In this document: in pieces, positions 27,470 to 37,042 of the stretch
How the letters are laid out: the number at the start of each line of letters is the position of its first letter
How positions within the stretch are numbered: the first letter of the stretch is position 1
Source: Shewanella pneumatophori
Lineage (GTDB): Bacteria > Pseudomonadota > Gammaproteobacteria > Enterobacterales > Shewanellaceae
Length of the DNA stretch: 64,000 nucleotides
Reading direction: 5' to 3'
Assembly: GCF_023283895.1 (NCBI RefSeq)
Contig: NZ_JAKILB010000005.1
Span: 186,001 to 250,000 of the forward strand
Notes under the pieces: model-generated
What the model was told of the DNA's origin: nothing
The model's input: the letters and a program-made list of their open reading frames with translations, nothing else
Database searches by the model: none
Program-made: the position numbers and the translations under genes

Positions 27470-28951
27470 TTAGAACGAAGAAGTCTGCTTATAGCCCTCG
27501 TCTTGTACCATTTGAATCAAGGTTGCCGCGATTTCGGTATTGTCTTTATGCCCTCTAAAGTACAGTGCACCTTTGCCGTAGGCGTAAACGGGTACGTCGA
27601 TTGCGTCATGACCTCCGGTTGTCCATCCAGTATAGGTCAATTTATCAATAGCTTGCTTTAGGTCGTCGGTGATGTGTTGCTCTGCTTTATGCTGAGTGAG
27701 ACGTGAATTTAATTTCCAACGCAAACTATCGAGTTTTTTATCTTCGATATCGATACTGATATGTGGACGTAAAAAAGTGCTAAATGTATTTAAATCATTT
27801 AGTACATCAGGTGTGTTAATAATCAGTTTGGAAATGGTACGAGGTAAGCTGTGTACCTGATGCAGTAATTGGCCTTGCCATTGATATGTGCCATCTCTGC
27901 CAAGGGTTAGGCCGCCTGTTGAATGGTCGGCGGTTGCAACTAATAGCGTATCTGGATTGGCATCGACATAACGCTTGGCGAGTTCAAGTGTTTTGCTAAA
28001 GTCGTGCATTTCAGTCATAGCGCAGGTGATATCGTTACTGTGGCCGCACCAATCAATTTGACTTGCTTCAACCATTACAATAAACGGCGCATCTTGTTTG
28101 CTTAATAAATCTAGCGCTTTAGCTGTCATCGTCGTCAGCCTTAAAGGATCATCGCTTTCTATGGCTGAAGCTAGGCCTTTAGGGGCGAATAATCCAAGAG
28201 CGGGCAAGTTATCAATACTGTTCAACTCGCTGAGTTTACTGACATATTGGTAACCTAAGTCTTGAAAATCTTGAGTTAAGTTCTTATCTTCTCGAACAAA
28301 ATACTGCGTACCTCCACCTAACATAAGATCCGCGACTGGACGTTGCTGGATAAGGTTAGTTAAATAACTATCTGCTATTTGGTCGTAGTTACGACGGCTT
28401 TCATTGTGAGCTAGAAAACTTGCCGGTGTCGCGTGATTGATTTGTGAGGTCACGACAATAGCGGTGTTTTTGCCTTGAGCTTTAGCTATTTCAAATATGG
28501 TTGGAAAAGAGCCGTGCTGGTGATCAACTGCAATCGCGCCATTATAAGTTTTATAGCTGGTGGCAAGTGCGGTTGCCGCAGCAGCGGAATCGGTGACATA
28601 AGTGTCATCATCAGGGTAAGTGCTCGACATACCTACAAGCAGTTGATCGAAAATGGTTTTCTCAACTCTGTTAGTTTGAGGGTTATCACTGTAATAGCGG
28701 TATGCTGTTGTGTAGGCTGGCCCCATACCATCACCAATTAAATAGATGATATTTTTAGGCAGATACTCAGCAGCGATTACGGGAGAGAATGGGTCTGTAT
28801 CTGTTTGGGTATGCACTTGTGAGTCGATGAGCGAATTAACGTCTTGGTTTTGCGCGATGGCAATATTTGCTAACAAGCCTGAAATAAGGCCGCATGATAA
28901 TAGTGCCGAACAAACCGTCTTTATTGGAAAAGAATTTGCCGAGTTTGTCAT
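27470..28951 (-). CDS. Exported alkaline phosphatase (PhoA family)
   Basis: This 493-residue precursor has a signal peptide over about 1-33. The metal site begins at LIGDGMG (D74), the nucleophile is S122 in VTDSAAAATALAT, and the later HSTGG and DWCGHSND stretches supply further metal ligands. It releases phosphate from organic phosphomonoesters in the periplasm or outside. The tail contains GGHDAIDVPVYAYG, the usual final metal histidine region. I see no clear Pho box upstream. It follows the S9 peptidase gene on the same strand after 180 bases. Confidence 0.9.
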   Translation of the reverse strand: MTNSANSFPIKTVCSALLSCGLISGLLANIAIAQNQDVNSLIDSQVHTQTDTDPFSPVIAAEYLPKNIIYLIGDGMGPAYTTAYRYYSDNPQTNRVEKTIFDQLLVGMSSTYPDDDTYVTDSAAAATALATSYKTYNGAIAVDHQHGSFPTIFEIAKAQGKNTAIVVTSQINHATPASFLAHNESRRNYDQIADSYLTNLIQQRPVADLMLGGGTQYFVREDKNLTQDFQDLGYQYVSKLSELNSIDNLPALGLFAPKGLASAIESDDPLRLTTMTAKALDLLSKQDAPFIVMVEASQIDWCGHSNDITCAMTEMHDFSKTLELAKRYVDANPDTLLVATADHSTGGLTLGRDGTYQWQGQLLHQVHSLPRTISKLIINTPDVLNDLNTFSTFLRPHISIDIEDKKLDSLRWKLNSRLTQHKAEQHITDDLKQAIDKLTYTGWTTGGHDAIDVPVYAYGKGALYFRGHKDNTEIAATLIQMVQDEGYKQTSSF

Positions 28952-29131
28952 AGGTGTAGACTCCTATTTCTATGTAATTGTTTTTAGACATTGCAATCAC
29001 CACTGTTTCTCGATCACTTTTATATGTAGCAGTGGCTCCGCTCTAGATAAGGTGTTGTAAATTGATGAGGCAGTGGCAACTTGGATTAAGTCGCCACTGC
29101 TTTTAGCGTGATCGCTTGGATCTGTTCACGA

Positions 29132-31639
29132 TTAATGAAACGTCACTTGAGCTTCATTTAGACCTGGTTGGCCAAAGGCACTATCGCTTTTACCCAATGT
29201 TGGCTGTTTAAGGTGTTGCTCAAGCCAGCTTTCTTGCTCCCAGAGCATATGCATAATTGACTCTTTAGCCTTGTAGCTGTGGCTTTCATAGGGGAATGTC
29301 ACTAGCCGAGCTTGGCCACCTAAGCCACGTATTGCTTTAAACAATCTAGCCGATTGCATTGGGTAGGTTCCTGAGTTCGAGTCCATTTCGCCGTGCATAA
29401 GCAGTAAAGGCTCATCGATTTTATCAGCATGAGTAAATGGTGATATTTGCTGGTACAGACTTGGGGCCTCCCAGTAATTGCGTTTTTCATGCTGGAATCC
29501 AAAAGGAGTCAGTGAGCGGTTATAGGCGCCACTACGGGCAATACCTGCAGCAAAAAGGTCGGAATGCGCAAGTAGATTTGCGACCATAAATGCACCGTAT
29601 GAGTGGCCGCCGATAGCAACTCGCTTCCTGTCGGCTACGCCCATATCGACTAAGGTATCGATGGCGGCACTGGCGTTGGCAACGAGTTGATCTCTAAAGC
29701 TATCATTCGGCTTTTCGTTGCCCTCACCAATAATTGGCATCGCGACTTTATCAAAAATAGCGTAGCCGTTAGCCACAAATGGAACTGGGCCCTTAGTACT
29801 AATATTTTGATATTGGTTGGCTGAATAGTTTACTTGGCTAGCAACCTCTGCATTTTTGTATTCTCGTGGGTAAGCCCACATAAGAACAGGTAAGCGGCCA
29901 TCACTTTTCTTATAACCAGCAGGCAAATATAAGATCCCAGATAAAGGCTGGCCATCTTTACGAGTGTAGTTAACCAACTGCCTTGTCATCCCCTTGTAGG
30001 CATTGAGATTTTGTTTGTTCTCATACAAGTCACGCTCTTGGCCTGATTCGATATTAACCATGACTAATCGAGGCGGGGTATCAGCGGTCTGTCTGCTAAT
30101 AATTGCGGTTAATGGCTTAAGGTTAACTATGTACTTAATGCTTTCGAGCTGCTTATTCGATGATGACCATAAAGTCTGACTCTCGTTAACCAAAGCGGTA
30201 TTTTTACTAATAGGCAAGGCTTTTAGAAAAGGCTTGAATCCTTGCGGTGATGCGCCTAAGCCATAGTGTAAAAATGCATTGTTATGTTGCTTTACGACAC
30301 GCCCGAGTTGCTGGCCATTGACCTTGGCTGGTTGCCTATATAGACGGCCGGGATCTTTATAGCTGTCGCGGATTGCTTTTTGATACCAAAGTGAGAGTTG
30401 CTGGTTACTCTTTTCAGTTGTATCTAATAAGCTAACACGCATCTGCTTTTTATCAGATTGGCGTTCGGTTATCACAGCAGTATTCTGCTCTGCCCATTGA
30501 ATGCTTCTTATCCGCCAAGGCGTTTTTGTCAGCGGCGTTGGCTGTTGATTAAAAGGGGCATTAAGTTGTAATAGCTGATCTCTGTAGGCAACTTTTAGGC
30601 GGCTATCACCTTTATCTAGTGCTTGTACAAACGCTATAGTGCTAGGTTTATCTGCGCGCCAGTGGATCATTCGCGGACCTTTTCTTACCGAGTCACTCCC
30701 TGGGGCGCGATACTCACTACTCTCAAGGTTGGCGAGGTTTTTTAGCTTAGTTCCATCGCTACTAAATAACTCAACGGTTTGAGCAAAATCATAGTATTTA
30801 ACCATGTAAGAAAATGGCGGCTTTACGCGTTTGACTAATAAGTATTTATCATCTGGCGATAAACTGTAGCTGATATTAATGGCTGGTTGGCCAATAGCGC
30901 TAACATTACCATCTAAATTAATGAAGCTCAGTTGGCTGGTGGTAAGGGCGGAAAACTCAGCCTCATCTTGCGAGTTTTTTAATAAATCTTGATAGGTGCG
31001 ACGCGGCGCTTTTTTACCTGAGGTTTGGCTGATATTGGGGCTAAAGGTTAATTGAGTATTTGGTTCGATATTTGTTGTTAGCGCGAGGTTGGTAAATATA
31101 CCTTGGCTATCATTACTCCAGATATATTTAAGCCCTAATGTGGCGTTTAATCGGCTTGGGTTGAGCTTGGTTGTTTGATTCTTTTCGATATCATAAATAT
31201 AAAGGTCAGCGCTATTTTTATTTAAGCCTACATAGCTTAAGTAGCGGCTATTGGGTGAAAAGTTAACATTTGCAACCTGCATTCCCGTGCGTAGAGGTAC
31301 ATTAATGGTTGCCGTAGTAGCGTCATGCAAATTAACTAACTCTATGGCTAAATAGGTATATTTAATTCGGCTTGGGGTGAGAGAGTCTGTCGATACTCTA
31401 AGGCCGGCTAACTTACGTTCGTTGCTTGCTAAGTTCTCAATCGTCAAGTGGCTTCTGGGAGTTAGTACTGCGAGCCATTGTTTATCTTGTGATAAGCGAG
31501 TGCTAACATTTTTTGTTTGCTCAACGACATTTTGCAGTGGTTGGCTAGGTAATTGATAGGTGCTGCTTATTGCATTGCTAGTTAATAACTGGCTGCAAAT
31601 AGCTATCAGGGCAAACTTTAAGAGCGAGCTTCGAGACAT
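29132..31639 (-). CDS. Secreted S9-family prolyl-oligopeptidase-like peptidase
   Basis: The 835-residue precursor has a signal peptide over about 1-26. A beta-propeller-like part follows, and from about 590 an alpha/beta-hydrolase domain. The nucleophile is S680 in GGHSYGAFM, with D in HGEMDSNSGTYP and H in YESHSYK. This pattern matches S9 enzymes of the glutamyl-endopeptidase/acylaminoacyl-peptidase group, which cut short peptides. It lies directly downstream of a large TonB receptor, suggesting peptide uptake and breakdown. A terminator between the two makes co-transcription partial at best. Confidence 0.87.
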   Translation of the reverse strand: MSRSSLLKFALIAICSQLLTSNAISSTYQLPSQPLQNVVEQTKNVSTRLSQDKQWLAVLTPRSHLTIENLASNERKLAGLRVSTDSLTPSRIKYTYLAIELVNLHDATTATINVPLRTGMQVANVNFSPNSRYLSYVGLNKNSADLYIYDIEKNQTTKLNPSRLNATLGLKYIWSNDSQGIFTNLALTTNIEPNTQLTFSPNISQTSGKKAPRRTYQDLLKNSQDEAEFSALTTSQLSFINLDGNVSAIGQPAINISYSLSPDDKYLLVKRVKPPFSYMVKYYDFAQTVELFSSDGTKLKNLANLESSEYRAPGSDSVRKGPRMIHWRADKPSTIAFVQALDKGDSRLKVAYRDQLLQLNAPFNQQPTPLTKTPWRIRSIQWAEQNTAVITERQSDKKQMRVSLLDTTEKSNQQLSLWYQKAIRDSYKDPGRLYRQPAKVNGQQLGRVVKQHNNAFLHYGLGASPQGFKPFLKALPISKNTALVNESQTLWSSSNKQLESIKYIVNLKPLTAIISRQTADTPPRLVMVNIESGQERDLYENKQNLNAYKGMTRQLVNYTRKDGQPLSGILYLPAGYKKSDGRLPVLMWAYPREYKNAEVASQVNYSANQYQNISTKGPVPFVANGYAIFDKVAMPIIGEGNEKPNDSFRDQLVANASAAIDTLVDMGVADRKRVAIGGHSYGAFMVANLLAHSDLFAAGIARSGAYNRSLTPFGFQHEKRNYWEAPSLYQQISPFTHADKIDEPLLLMHGEMDSNSGTYPMQSARLFKAIRGLGGQARLVTFPYESHSYKAKESIMHMLWEQESWLEQHLKQPTLGKSDSAFGQPGLNEAQVTFH

Positions 31640-31666
31640 TCTTATCTCCTGACATAGAGCTAACTG

Positions 31667-31693
31667 TAAAAAAAGCGCCCAGAGATGGGCGCT
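31667..31693 (-). terminator. Terminator of the large TonB receptor gene
   Basis: AGCGCCCA and TGGGCGCT form an 8-bp stem with a GAGA loop. On the minus strand it is followed by seven Ts. It lies between the receptor stop and the peptidase start. Confidence 0.85.
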
Positions 31694-31727
31694 AAGCTTC
31701 TGGTGGTGATTGGAGGTTTACACCAGA

Positions 31728-34499
31728 TTAGAACTTTTGTGAGTAGCCAACAAAGAAACTACGACCAGTATTTGAATAGCTACTGTTGTCATCTTCGTAG
31801 AAAGGCCAGTCATTATGCTTGTCGTTACGAACGTCATATAAAGGTGGCATTTCATCGGTTAGGTTTTTAACACCTGCGGTGAATTTACCATCCCAGGGTG
31901 CATAATATGCCAAGGTAATGTTGACTACTTGATATGCATCTAATGTGTCGGTGTAATCATCTTCTTCATACTCGTCACCATCACTATCTATGAGAGTAAA
32001 GGTATCCGTTCCTTTTGCTTCTCCGGTGTAGAAGTAAGCAACGGTTGCACGGAAATCTTGATAGCTCCAGCTTAAGCTGGCGTTACCTTTCCATTTAGGG
32101 AAGTAATCGGTTTCAGTCTGCTCTTCAATTTTGCTATCAACACGCTCTTGGTACTCTTTCTTGATTAAGTATGAGGCGGCAACTTTAAACTTAAAATCAC
32201 CTACAGCAGTTTCTGGGAACTGGTAGTTAAAGCTAGTATCGATACCTTCAGATGCTTCATAAGCGCTGTTAATAGGGCCTTTACGCATACAGGCAATATT
32301 TTCAATGCCATCATCATCAAGTTCAGTTAAATAGCCGACAATGTCCATTTCATCGCAGTTATTGTAGTTACCAGTTTGCTTGTACTTAGCTTCATCATCT
32401 AACATTTCGTCAGTAGAAATCGTTTTAACTGCACCTTCAAGTTCGATGTTCCACCAGTCAACTGAGATATCTGCATTATCAGTAATGTTTGCCACAAGAC
32501 CTAAGTTCCAGAACTCACCTTTTTCTTCTTCAAGGTTTATGTTGCCAGAGCTTATACTGCTGTAATTATCTTCATACACTTCATCAGGGATGGTTGGATG
32601 TGGATATGAAGTTGAACCGTATGCTCGAGTCAGGCCTGCATATAAGCGGTGCATATCAGGGGCTCTAAAGCTCTTTCCCCAGTTAGCTCTTATCATGACT
32701 TCTTCAATAGGGCGGTATGAAAGACCTACTTGTGGTGTAGTTGCGCCATCAACATTTGAATCATCTAAATACTGGTCGTAACGCAGTGCCGCAGATAAAT
32801 CTAATGATTTAACGCCAGTCATATTAGCTAGAATAGGCACTTGGATTTCACCAGCAACGGCCACGCGGTCGCGATCCCCCTTACCGCCGGTGCCACCCAT
32901 ACCGATTAAACCACCGCTCATGGTAACCTCGTCTAAGGTGTCTTCATAGCTTTCACGCGCCCATTCCGCAGTAGTCGCGAAACCAGCAGTGCCTGCTGGC
33001 AGTTCCATTAAATCACCGGTGAATACTGCTTGGAATTGATGCATGCTCGAATCTGAGTTCTTGGTTGAATCAGCGATCAGCATATTAGCTTGTTCTGCTG
33101 TCATTTGGCGATTTGGATACCATTTAGAAGGATCGGCATCGTTTGGATCAAAGGTGACAATATCAAGTAGGGCATCAGCTTTAACCATGTGATGGTTTTG
33201 CTTCTCATACTTGTTGTAGCTGCTTGACCAAGATAGATCTAATTCATAATCACCTATAGTGCCATCTGCGCCAAATGAGATAGCCGCTTTAGTATTTTGG
33301 GTATCATAAGTACGTGGTCCTGGATACTCCTCCATTCTACGAGCCAGGTAGAAGCGGTTGTCATCTTCAAATTCATATTTGTCGTAACTTAGTGCGCCGG
33401 TAGCTTCATCTTGGTAAATACTCCTACCAAAACCTTTTTCATCTTTATACTTAGTCGACTCTTTGTAAGAAGCGTTGATCATACCGTAGATCTGCCAGTC
33501 ATCATTCAAATCATAGGTTGAGTTTAGTACTAGGTTTACCCGATCGTAAGCCGACTTGAGGCCGCGGTCAGCGTACTTATCGTAGTAACAACCGTATTTG
33601 TAATCTGGTCGATATATGCCTTTATCTCCAAATAGTTCGCTACATTGTTGCTCATCTAAGTTGACGTATTTCTCGTCGTGATAAACCTTGCTGTAATCGG
33701 TAATTCTTGAAGACCAACTTGAAGGCGAAGCATCACCATAAGGGCCCGCGCCCCAGGTAAGTTCTCCATCTTCATTTTCATAGTAAGCAGGGCTATACAG
33801 ATCATCACGTTGGTAAGTTTGGATCGATTCAACTTTTTTGTATTCAAGCATTAATAAAGTTTGGCTTCGGTCGGTATTAAAACCTTGTAGGTAAGACAGG
33901 TCTAGCTGCTCACCACCGCCTTGAGTTGGGTCGGTATACTTAGCAGCGACTTTAGCACCTTCATACCGCTGCTTTAGAATTATATTAACTACACCACCAA
34001 CCGCATCTGAACCGTAAATGGCTGAGGCGCCACCAGTAAGAATTTCAATACGGTCAACAGCAGCTGTTGGAATATCTGATACATCGACAAAGTTTGAAGT
34101 GCCGCCTGCTGCACTAGGGAATGAGGCTTGACGACGGCCGTTAATTAAAACCAAGGTGCGGTTAGCGCCCATACCACGTAGGTTTACTGAGCTAGCACTA
34201 TCAGTGAAACCATCGCTCTCACCATTAAGTGAGCCACCGGTATTAGCAACTGATGACTGCAGTACTTCTGAAATTGAATTAAGGCCACTATTGGCAATAT
34301 CATCGGCGGTGATAACGGTAACTGGAGCAACACCTTCAAAGTCGGCGCGCTTAATGCGTGATCCGGTAACTTCGATTTTTTCGATTTCTTCTTTGGCATG
34401 TGATTTGTCTGCTGCTTCTGCCGCAAACAAAGTTGTGGGGGTCAGCGCCGCCATGCTGATGGCTAAGCTTATCGCTGAAAGGTTCATGTTAGGTTTCAT
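31728..34499 (-). CDS. Large TonB-dependent receptor (Alteromonadales CirA/Oar-like type)
   Basis: This 923-residue precursor has a signal peptide over about 1-29 (LFAAEA), then IEKIEVTGSRIKRADFEG, an opening common to Alteromonadales receptors for peptides or sugars. The plug includes VNLRGMGANRTLVLINGRR and SAIYGSDAVGGVVNIILK. The rest is a barrel ending in FFVGYSQKF with a terminal aromatic residue. There is no Fur box upstream. A divergent membrane-bound regulator and a downstream secreted peptidase point to regulated peptide uptake, not iron, but this is inference. Confidence 0.85.
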   Translation of the reverse strand: MKPNMNLSAISLAISMAALTPTTLFAAEAADKSHAKEEIEKIEVTGSRIKRADFEGVAPVTVITADDIANSGLNSISEVLQSSVANTGGSLNGESDGFTDSASSVNLRGMGANRTLVLINGRRQASFPSAAGGTSNFVDVSDIPTAAVDRIEILTGGASAIYGSDAVGGVVNIILKQRYEGAKVAAKYTDPTQGGGEQLDLSYLQGFNTDRSQTLLMLEYKKVESIQTYQRDDLYSPAYYENEDGELTWGAGPYGDASPSSWSSRITDYSKVYHDEKYVNLDEQQCSELFGDKGIYRPDYKYGCYYDKYADRGLKSAYDRVNLVLNSTYDLNDDWQIYGMINASYKESTKYKDEKGFGRSIYQDEATGALSYDKYEFEDDNRFYLARRMEEYPGPRTYDTQNTKAAISFGADGTIGDYELDLSWSSSYNKYEKQNHHMVKADALLDIVTFDPNDADPSKWYPNRQMTAEQANMLIADSTKNSDSSMHQFQAVFTGDLMELPAGTAGFATTAEWARESYEDTLDEVTMSGGLIGMGGTGGKGDRDRVAVAGEIQVPILANMTGVKSLDLSAALRYDQYLDDSNVDGATTPQVGLSYRPIEEVMIRANWGKSFRAPDMHRLYAGLTRAYGSTSYPHPTIPDEVYEDNYSSISSGNINLEEEKGEFWNLGLVANITDNADISVDWWNIELEGAVKTISTDEMLDDEAKYKQTGNYNNCDEMDIVGYLTELDDDGIENIACMRKGPINSAYEASEGIDTSFNYQFPETAVGDFKFKVAASYLIKKEYQERVDSKIEEQTETDYFPKWKGNASLSWSYQDFRATVAYFYTGEAKGTDTFTLIDSDGDEYEEDDYTDTLDAYQVVNITLAYYAPWDGKFTAGVKNLTDEMPPLYDVRNDKHNDWPFYEDDNSSYSNTGRSFFVGYSQKF

Positions 34500-34827
34500 T
34501 TGATTACTGTCCTTTTTTATAATTTTGTTAACGCCTAATCTTGTTTGCGCACGACATCTTCAGATTTAAGCGGATCATTCCAGGGGCAGAAACTGTCGAT
34601 TTTCCAAATACAATGCAGCTGGTTGTCAACTGAGGTTAGTTGTAAGTAATTTGTTATTTGCGGGCAATGTGCGCAGGGTCGTTTATATGTTGTTTATTTG
34701 TCTATTTAATATCTATTGTTTTAATTATCATCTTGTTAGTGTATGTTTTTAGTTGTTGGTATAGCCTTTATCTATGTTGAATAGATGTAATTTCTAGGTA
34801 GGCGTTGCAGTGAAGAGTGGAGTTTCA
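34500..34827. other. Divergent intergenic region TonB receptor / propeller regulator
   Basis: These 328 bases hold the promoters of both divergent genes and probably the regulator's own binding site. The half nearer the regulator is very AT-rich (34680-34790). I see no coding frame and no clean palindrome. Confidence 0.4.
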
Positions 34828-36978
34828 ATGGTAGAAATTAGGAAAGAGGCGGTGTTTCGCTTAGGGCTCTGTGAAGTCAATCCAAGTGATAATAGCTTGA
34901 ACTTTTATCAAGTTGACGATGAAAATCATGCCGCCGAAAAGGTTTCTATTCAGCCCAAATTCATTGAGGTTCTCAGTTACCTTGCGCGGCAGTATCCAAA
35001 TGTGGTGACTCGCGAAGAGTTGATAGAAAACATTTGGGAGGGCAATAGCTATGTAGGCAGCAAGGCGCTCACAAATGCAATATGGCACCTACGTAAACAA
35101 CTTAATAGAGGAAATGATAGCGAGCAGGCTGTCGAGACAGTGCGGAAAATGGGTTACCGTTTGCTGATAGAGCCGCAATTCAATCAAGCAGATTTAGTTG
35201 ATGATCTTGATCTGTTTCAACAGGCGGAACTTAAAATTTCAAGCTTAACTGCACTTAACCGCAAGCTGCAATTAGGTGGGGTAATCGCGTTACTTGCAGT
35301 GGTCGCTGCGTGGGGTTATCACTTATATCAAGACAGTATTCGTTACGTGCCAACACTTAAACAGAATTTGACTACAGCTGCTGGCTCTGAGCTTTATCCT
35401 GCTGTATCACCAGATGGTCGCTGGTTAGTTTATGGCAGCCGTGGTAGTAATCGTTATTCAAGCCTTTATCTTAAAGATCTACAAAACCCTAGCGAAACAC
35501 CAAAGCGGTTAACTTCGACAAAAACCTCAGAGATAAGAGCAGTTTGGAGCCCAGATGGCGGCGCATTGTATTATGGCTCCGAGCATCGTAGTGAAGGCCG
35601 CTGCTATTTAACTAAGCTAAGTTTAGACAGTAACGAAGCCAGTAAATTGGCCGAATGCTATAACTATAGCTCTGCTATCGATATCTCCCCTGATAGCAGT
35701 CGCTTAGTGTATATCTGGGACGGTTCTGAGGGCGCTGGATCAGGTCTTTATGAGTTATCACTCGAGCAAGAAAACCCCACGCCTAAACGCCTTTCTTGCG
35801 TTGAGGGTTGTAGTTATCGCGATAGAGATGTTGCTTTCAGTCCTGATGGTGAGTGGCTCGCTATCGCACGGCGGTTCGGTAATATTTCTGAAGATATCTT
35901 CATTGTGCATGTGGATACTGGTGAAGAGCGACGTTTAACCTCAGGTCTTGAGGATATAAGAGGTCTTAGTTGGCACCAAGATAGTGAGCGGCTGATATTT
36001 AGCACCGAAAACTCAGGCGTACGTAACGGCTATATTGTTGGTATCGATGATGTTCAAATTATGCCATTAGAGGTCGAGGGTATGAGTTATCCGCGCTCTA
36101 TCCCTAATAGCGATGAGTTGGTTTATTCAAATTATATGCGTGATTACAGTGTCGCGTCATTTGCGCTTGAGCAGTCTATTCCCACTGCGACCTTTCCGCT
36201 ATTACAAGTTGAGTACAGTTATCGCAACCCTGATTACTCTGAACAGACTCAGCGAATAGTTTATGTGTCTAATGAAACGGGTTTTAACGAGATTTGGAGT
36301 AGTGATATAGAAGGTGAGCAGCGCCGCCAGCATACAGATTTGAAGCGCCGCGTGGCTTATCCTAGCTGGTCTCATGACGGTACCAAAGTCGCTTTTCTCG
36401 CTCCAGATGATAAAAACGAAGGCAATAAGATTCATGTACTGGATATGAAAACCGCCAATATAAGTATTCTGGCAACGCCTTATTTAGACCATAACCGACC
36501 AAGCTGGGGCTGGAACGATGAAATGGTGTTAGCTCGCAGCCAAGACGGTATAACCGAGTTTTACCTTGATAACCGTTTACCCAAAGTGATTAGTCCAATT
36601 AATATGCGCTTAGGGAAGATGATTAGCCAAGATAAGTTAGTGTTTACTCAGCTTGGAAAAGGTGGCTTGTGGGTATTGTCGTTATCTCAACCTGAACAGG
36701 TGAAAGAGCTGATAAGTGATAGTCATTTTGGTGAAGGCTATAATTGGGCGACTAATGATAAGGGCGTGTATTTCAGGCAAAACCGCCAAGGTTATCAGCT
36801 GGTTAATTTTTGGCGTTTTAACACAGGATTGATTACGCCTATTTTAAAACTTCCTTCAGGCAGTATTCCGCGCTCTGGTGCAATGACTTATATCGCTAAT
36901 CGTAATAGTTTGCTGATGACTTTATCGCAAAACTATAAACGTGATGTGATAAAGCTCCAGCACAAGCTGCTGTATTAG
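34828..36978 (+). CDS. CadC-like membrane-bound winged-helix regulator with periplasmic beta-propeller
   Basis: From the ATG at 34828 (GGAG 5 bases before; a GTG at 34810 is an alternative) it has 716 residues. An OmpR-type winged helix fills about 1-110 (VVTREELIENIWEG, ALTNAIWHLRKQL, VRKMGYRLL). A membrane helix lies near 149-168. About eight TolB/PD40 repeats follow, each with a phrase like VSPDGRWLVYGS or WSHDGTKVAFLAP. So DNA binding is cytoplasmic and the propeller is periplasmic, as in one-component sensors of the CadC/ToxR kind. It is divergent from the TonB receptor, its likely target. Confidence 0.87.
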   Translation: MVEIRKEAVFRLGLCEVNPSDNSLNFYQVDDENHAAEKVSIQPKFIEVLSYLARQYPNVVTREELIENIWEGNSYVGSKALTNAIWHLRKQLNRGNDSEQAVETVRKMGYRLLIEPQFNQADLVDDLDLFQQAELKISSLTALNRKLQLGGVIALLAVVAAWGYHLYQDSIRYVPTLKQNLTTAAGSELYPAVSPDGRWLVYGSRGSNRYSSLYLKDLQNPSETPKRLTSTKTSEIRAVWSPDGGALYYGSEHRSEGRCYLTKLSLDSNEASKLAECYNYSSAIDISPDSSRLVYIWDGSEGAGSGLYELSLEQENPTPKRLSCVEGCSYRDRDVAFSPDGEWLAIARRFGNISEDIFIVHVDTGEERRLTSGLEDIRGLSWHQDSERLIFSTENSGVRNGYIVGIDDVQIMPLEVEGMSYPRSIPNSDELVYSNYMRDYSVASFALEQSIPTATFPLLQVEYSYRNPDYSEQTQRIVYVSNETGFNEIWSSDIEGEQRRQHTDLKRRVAYPSWSHDGTKVAFLAPDDKNEGNKIHVLDMKTANISILATPYLDHNRPSWGWNDEMVLARSQDGITEFYLDNRLPKVISPINMRLGKMISQDKLVFTQLGKGGLWVLSLSQPEQVKELISDSHFGEGYNWATNDKGVYFRQNRQGYQLVNFWRFNTGLITPILKLPSGSIPRSGAMTYIANRNSLLMTLSQNYKRDVIKLQHKLLY

Positions 36979-36997
36979 AATGCTTGTGCTGGAGCTT
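36952..36997. repeat. 16-bp perfect inverted repeat around the regulator stop codon
   Basis: AAGCTCCAGCACAAGC and GCTTGTGCTGGAGCTT pair perfectly with a 14-base loop containing the TAG stop. There is no clean T-run on either side. It may act as a 3' stabiliser or a weak terminator. Confidence 0.6.
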
Positions 36998-37042
36998 CTG
37001 TACTCGGTCTTCTGTTTTAGTGCTGATGCAGCATAAGCTGCT

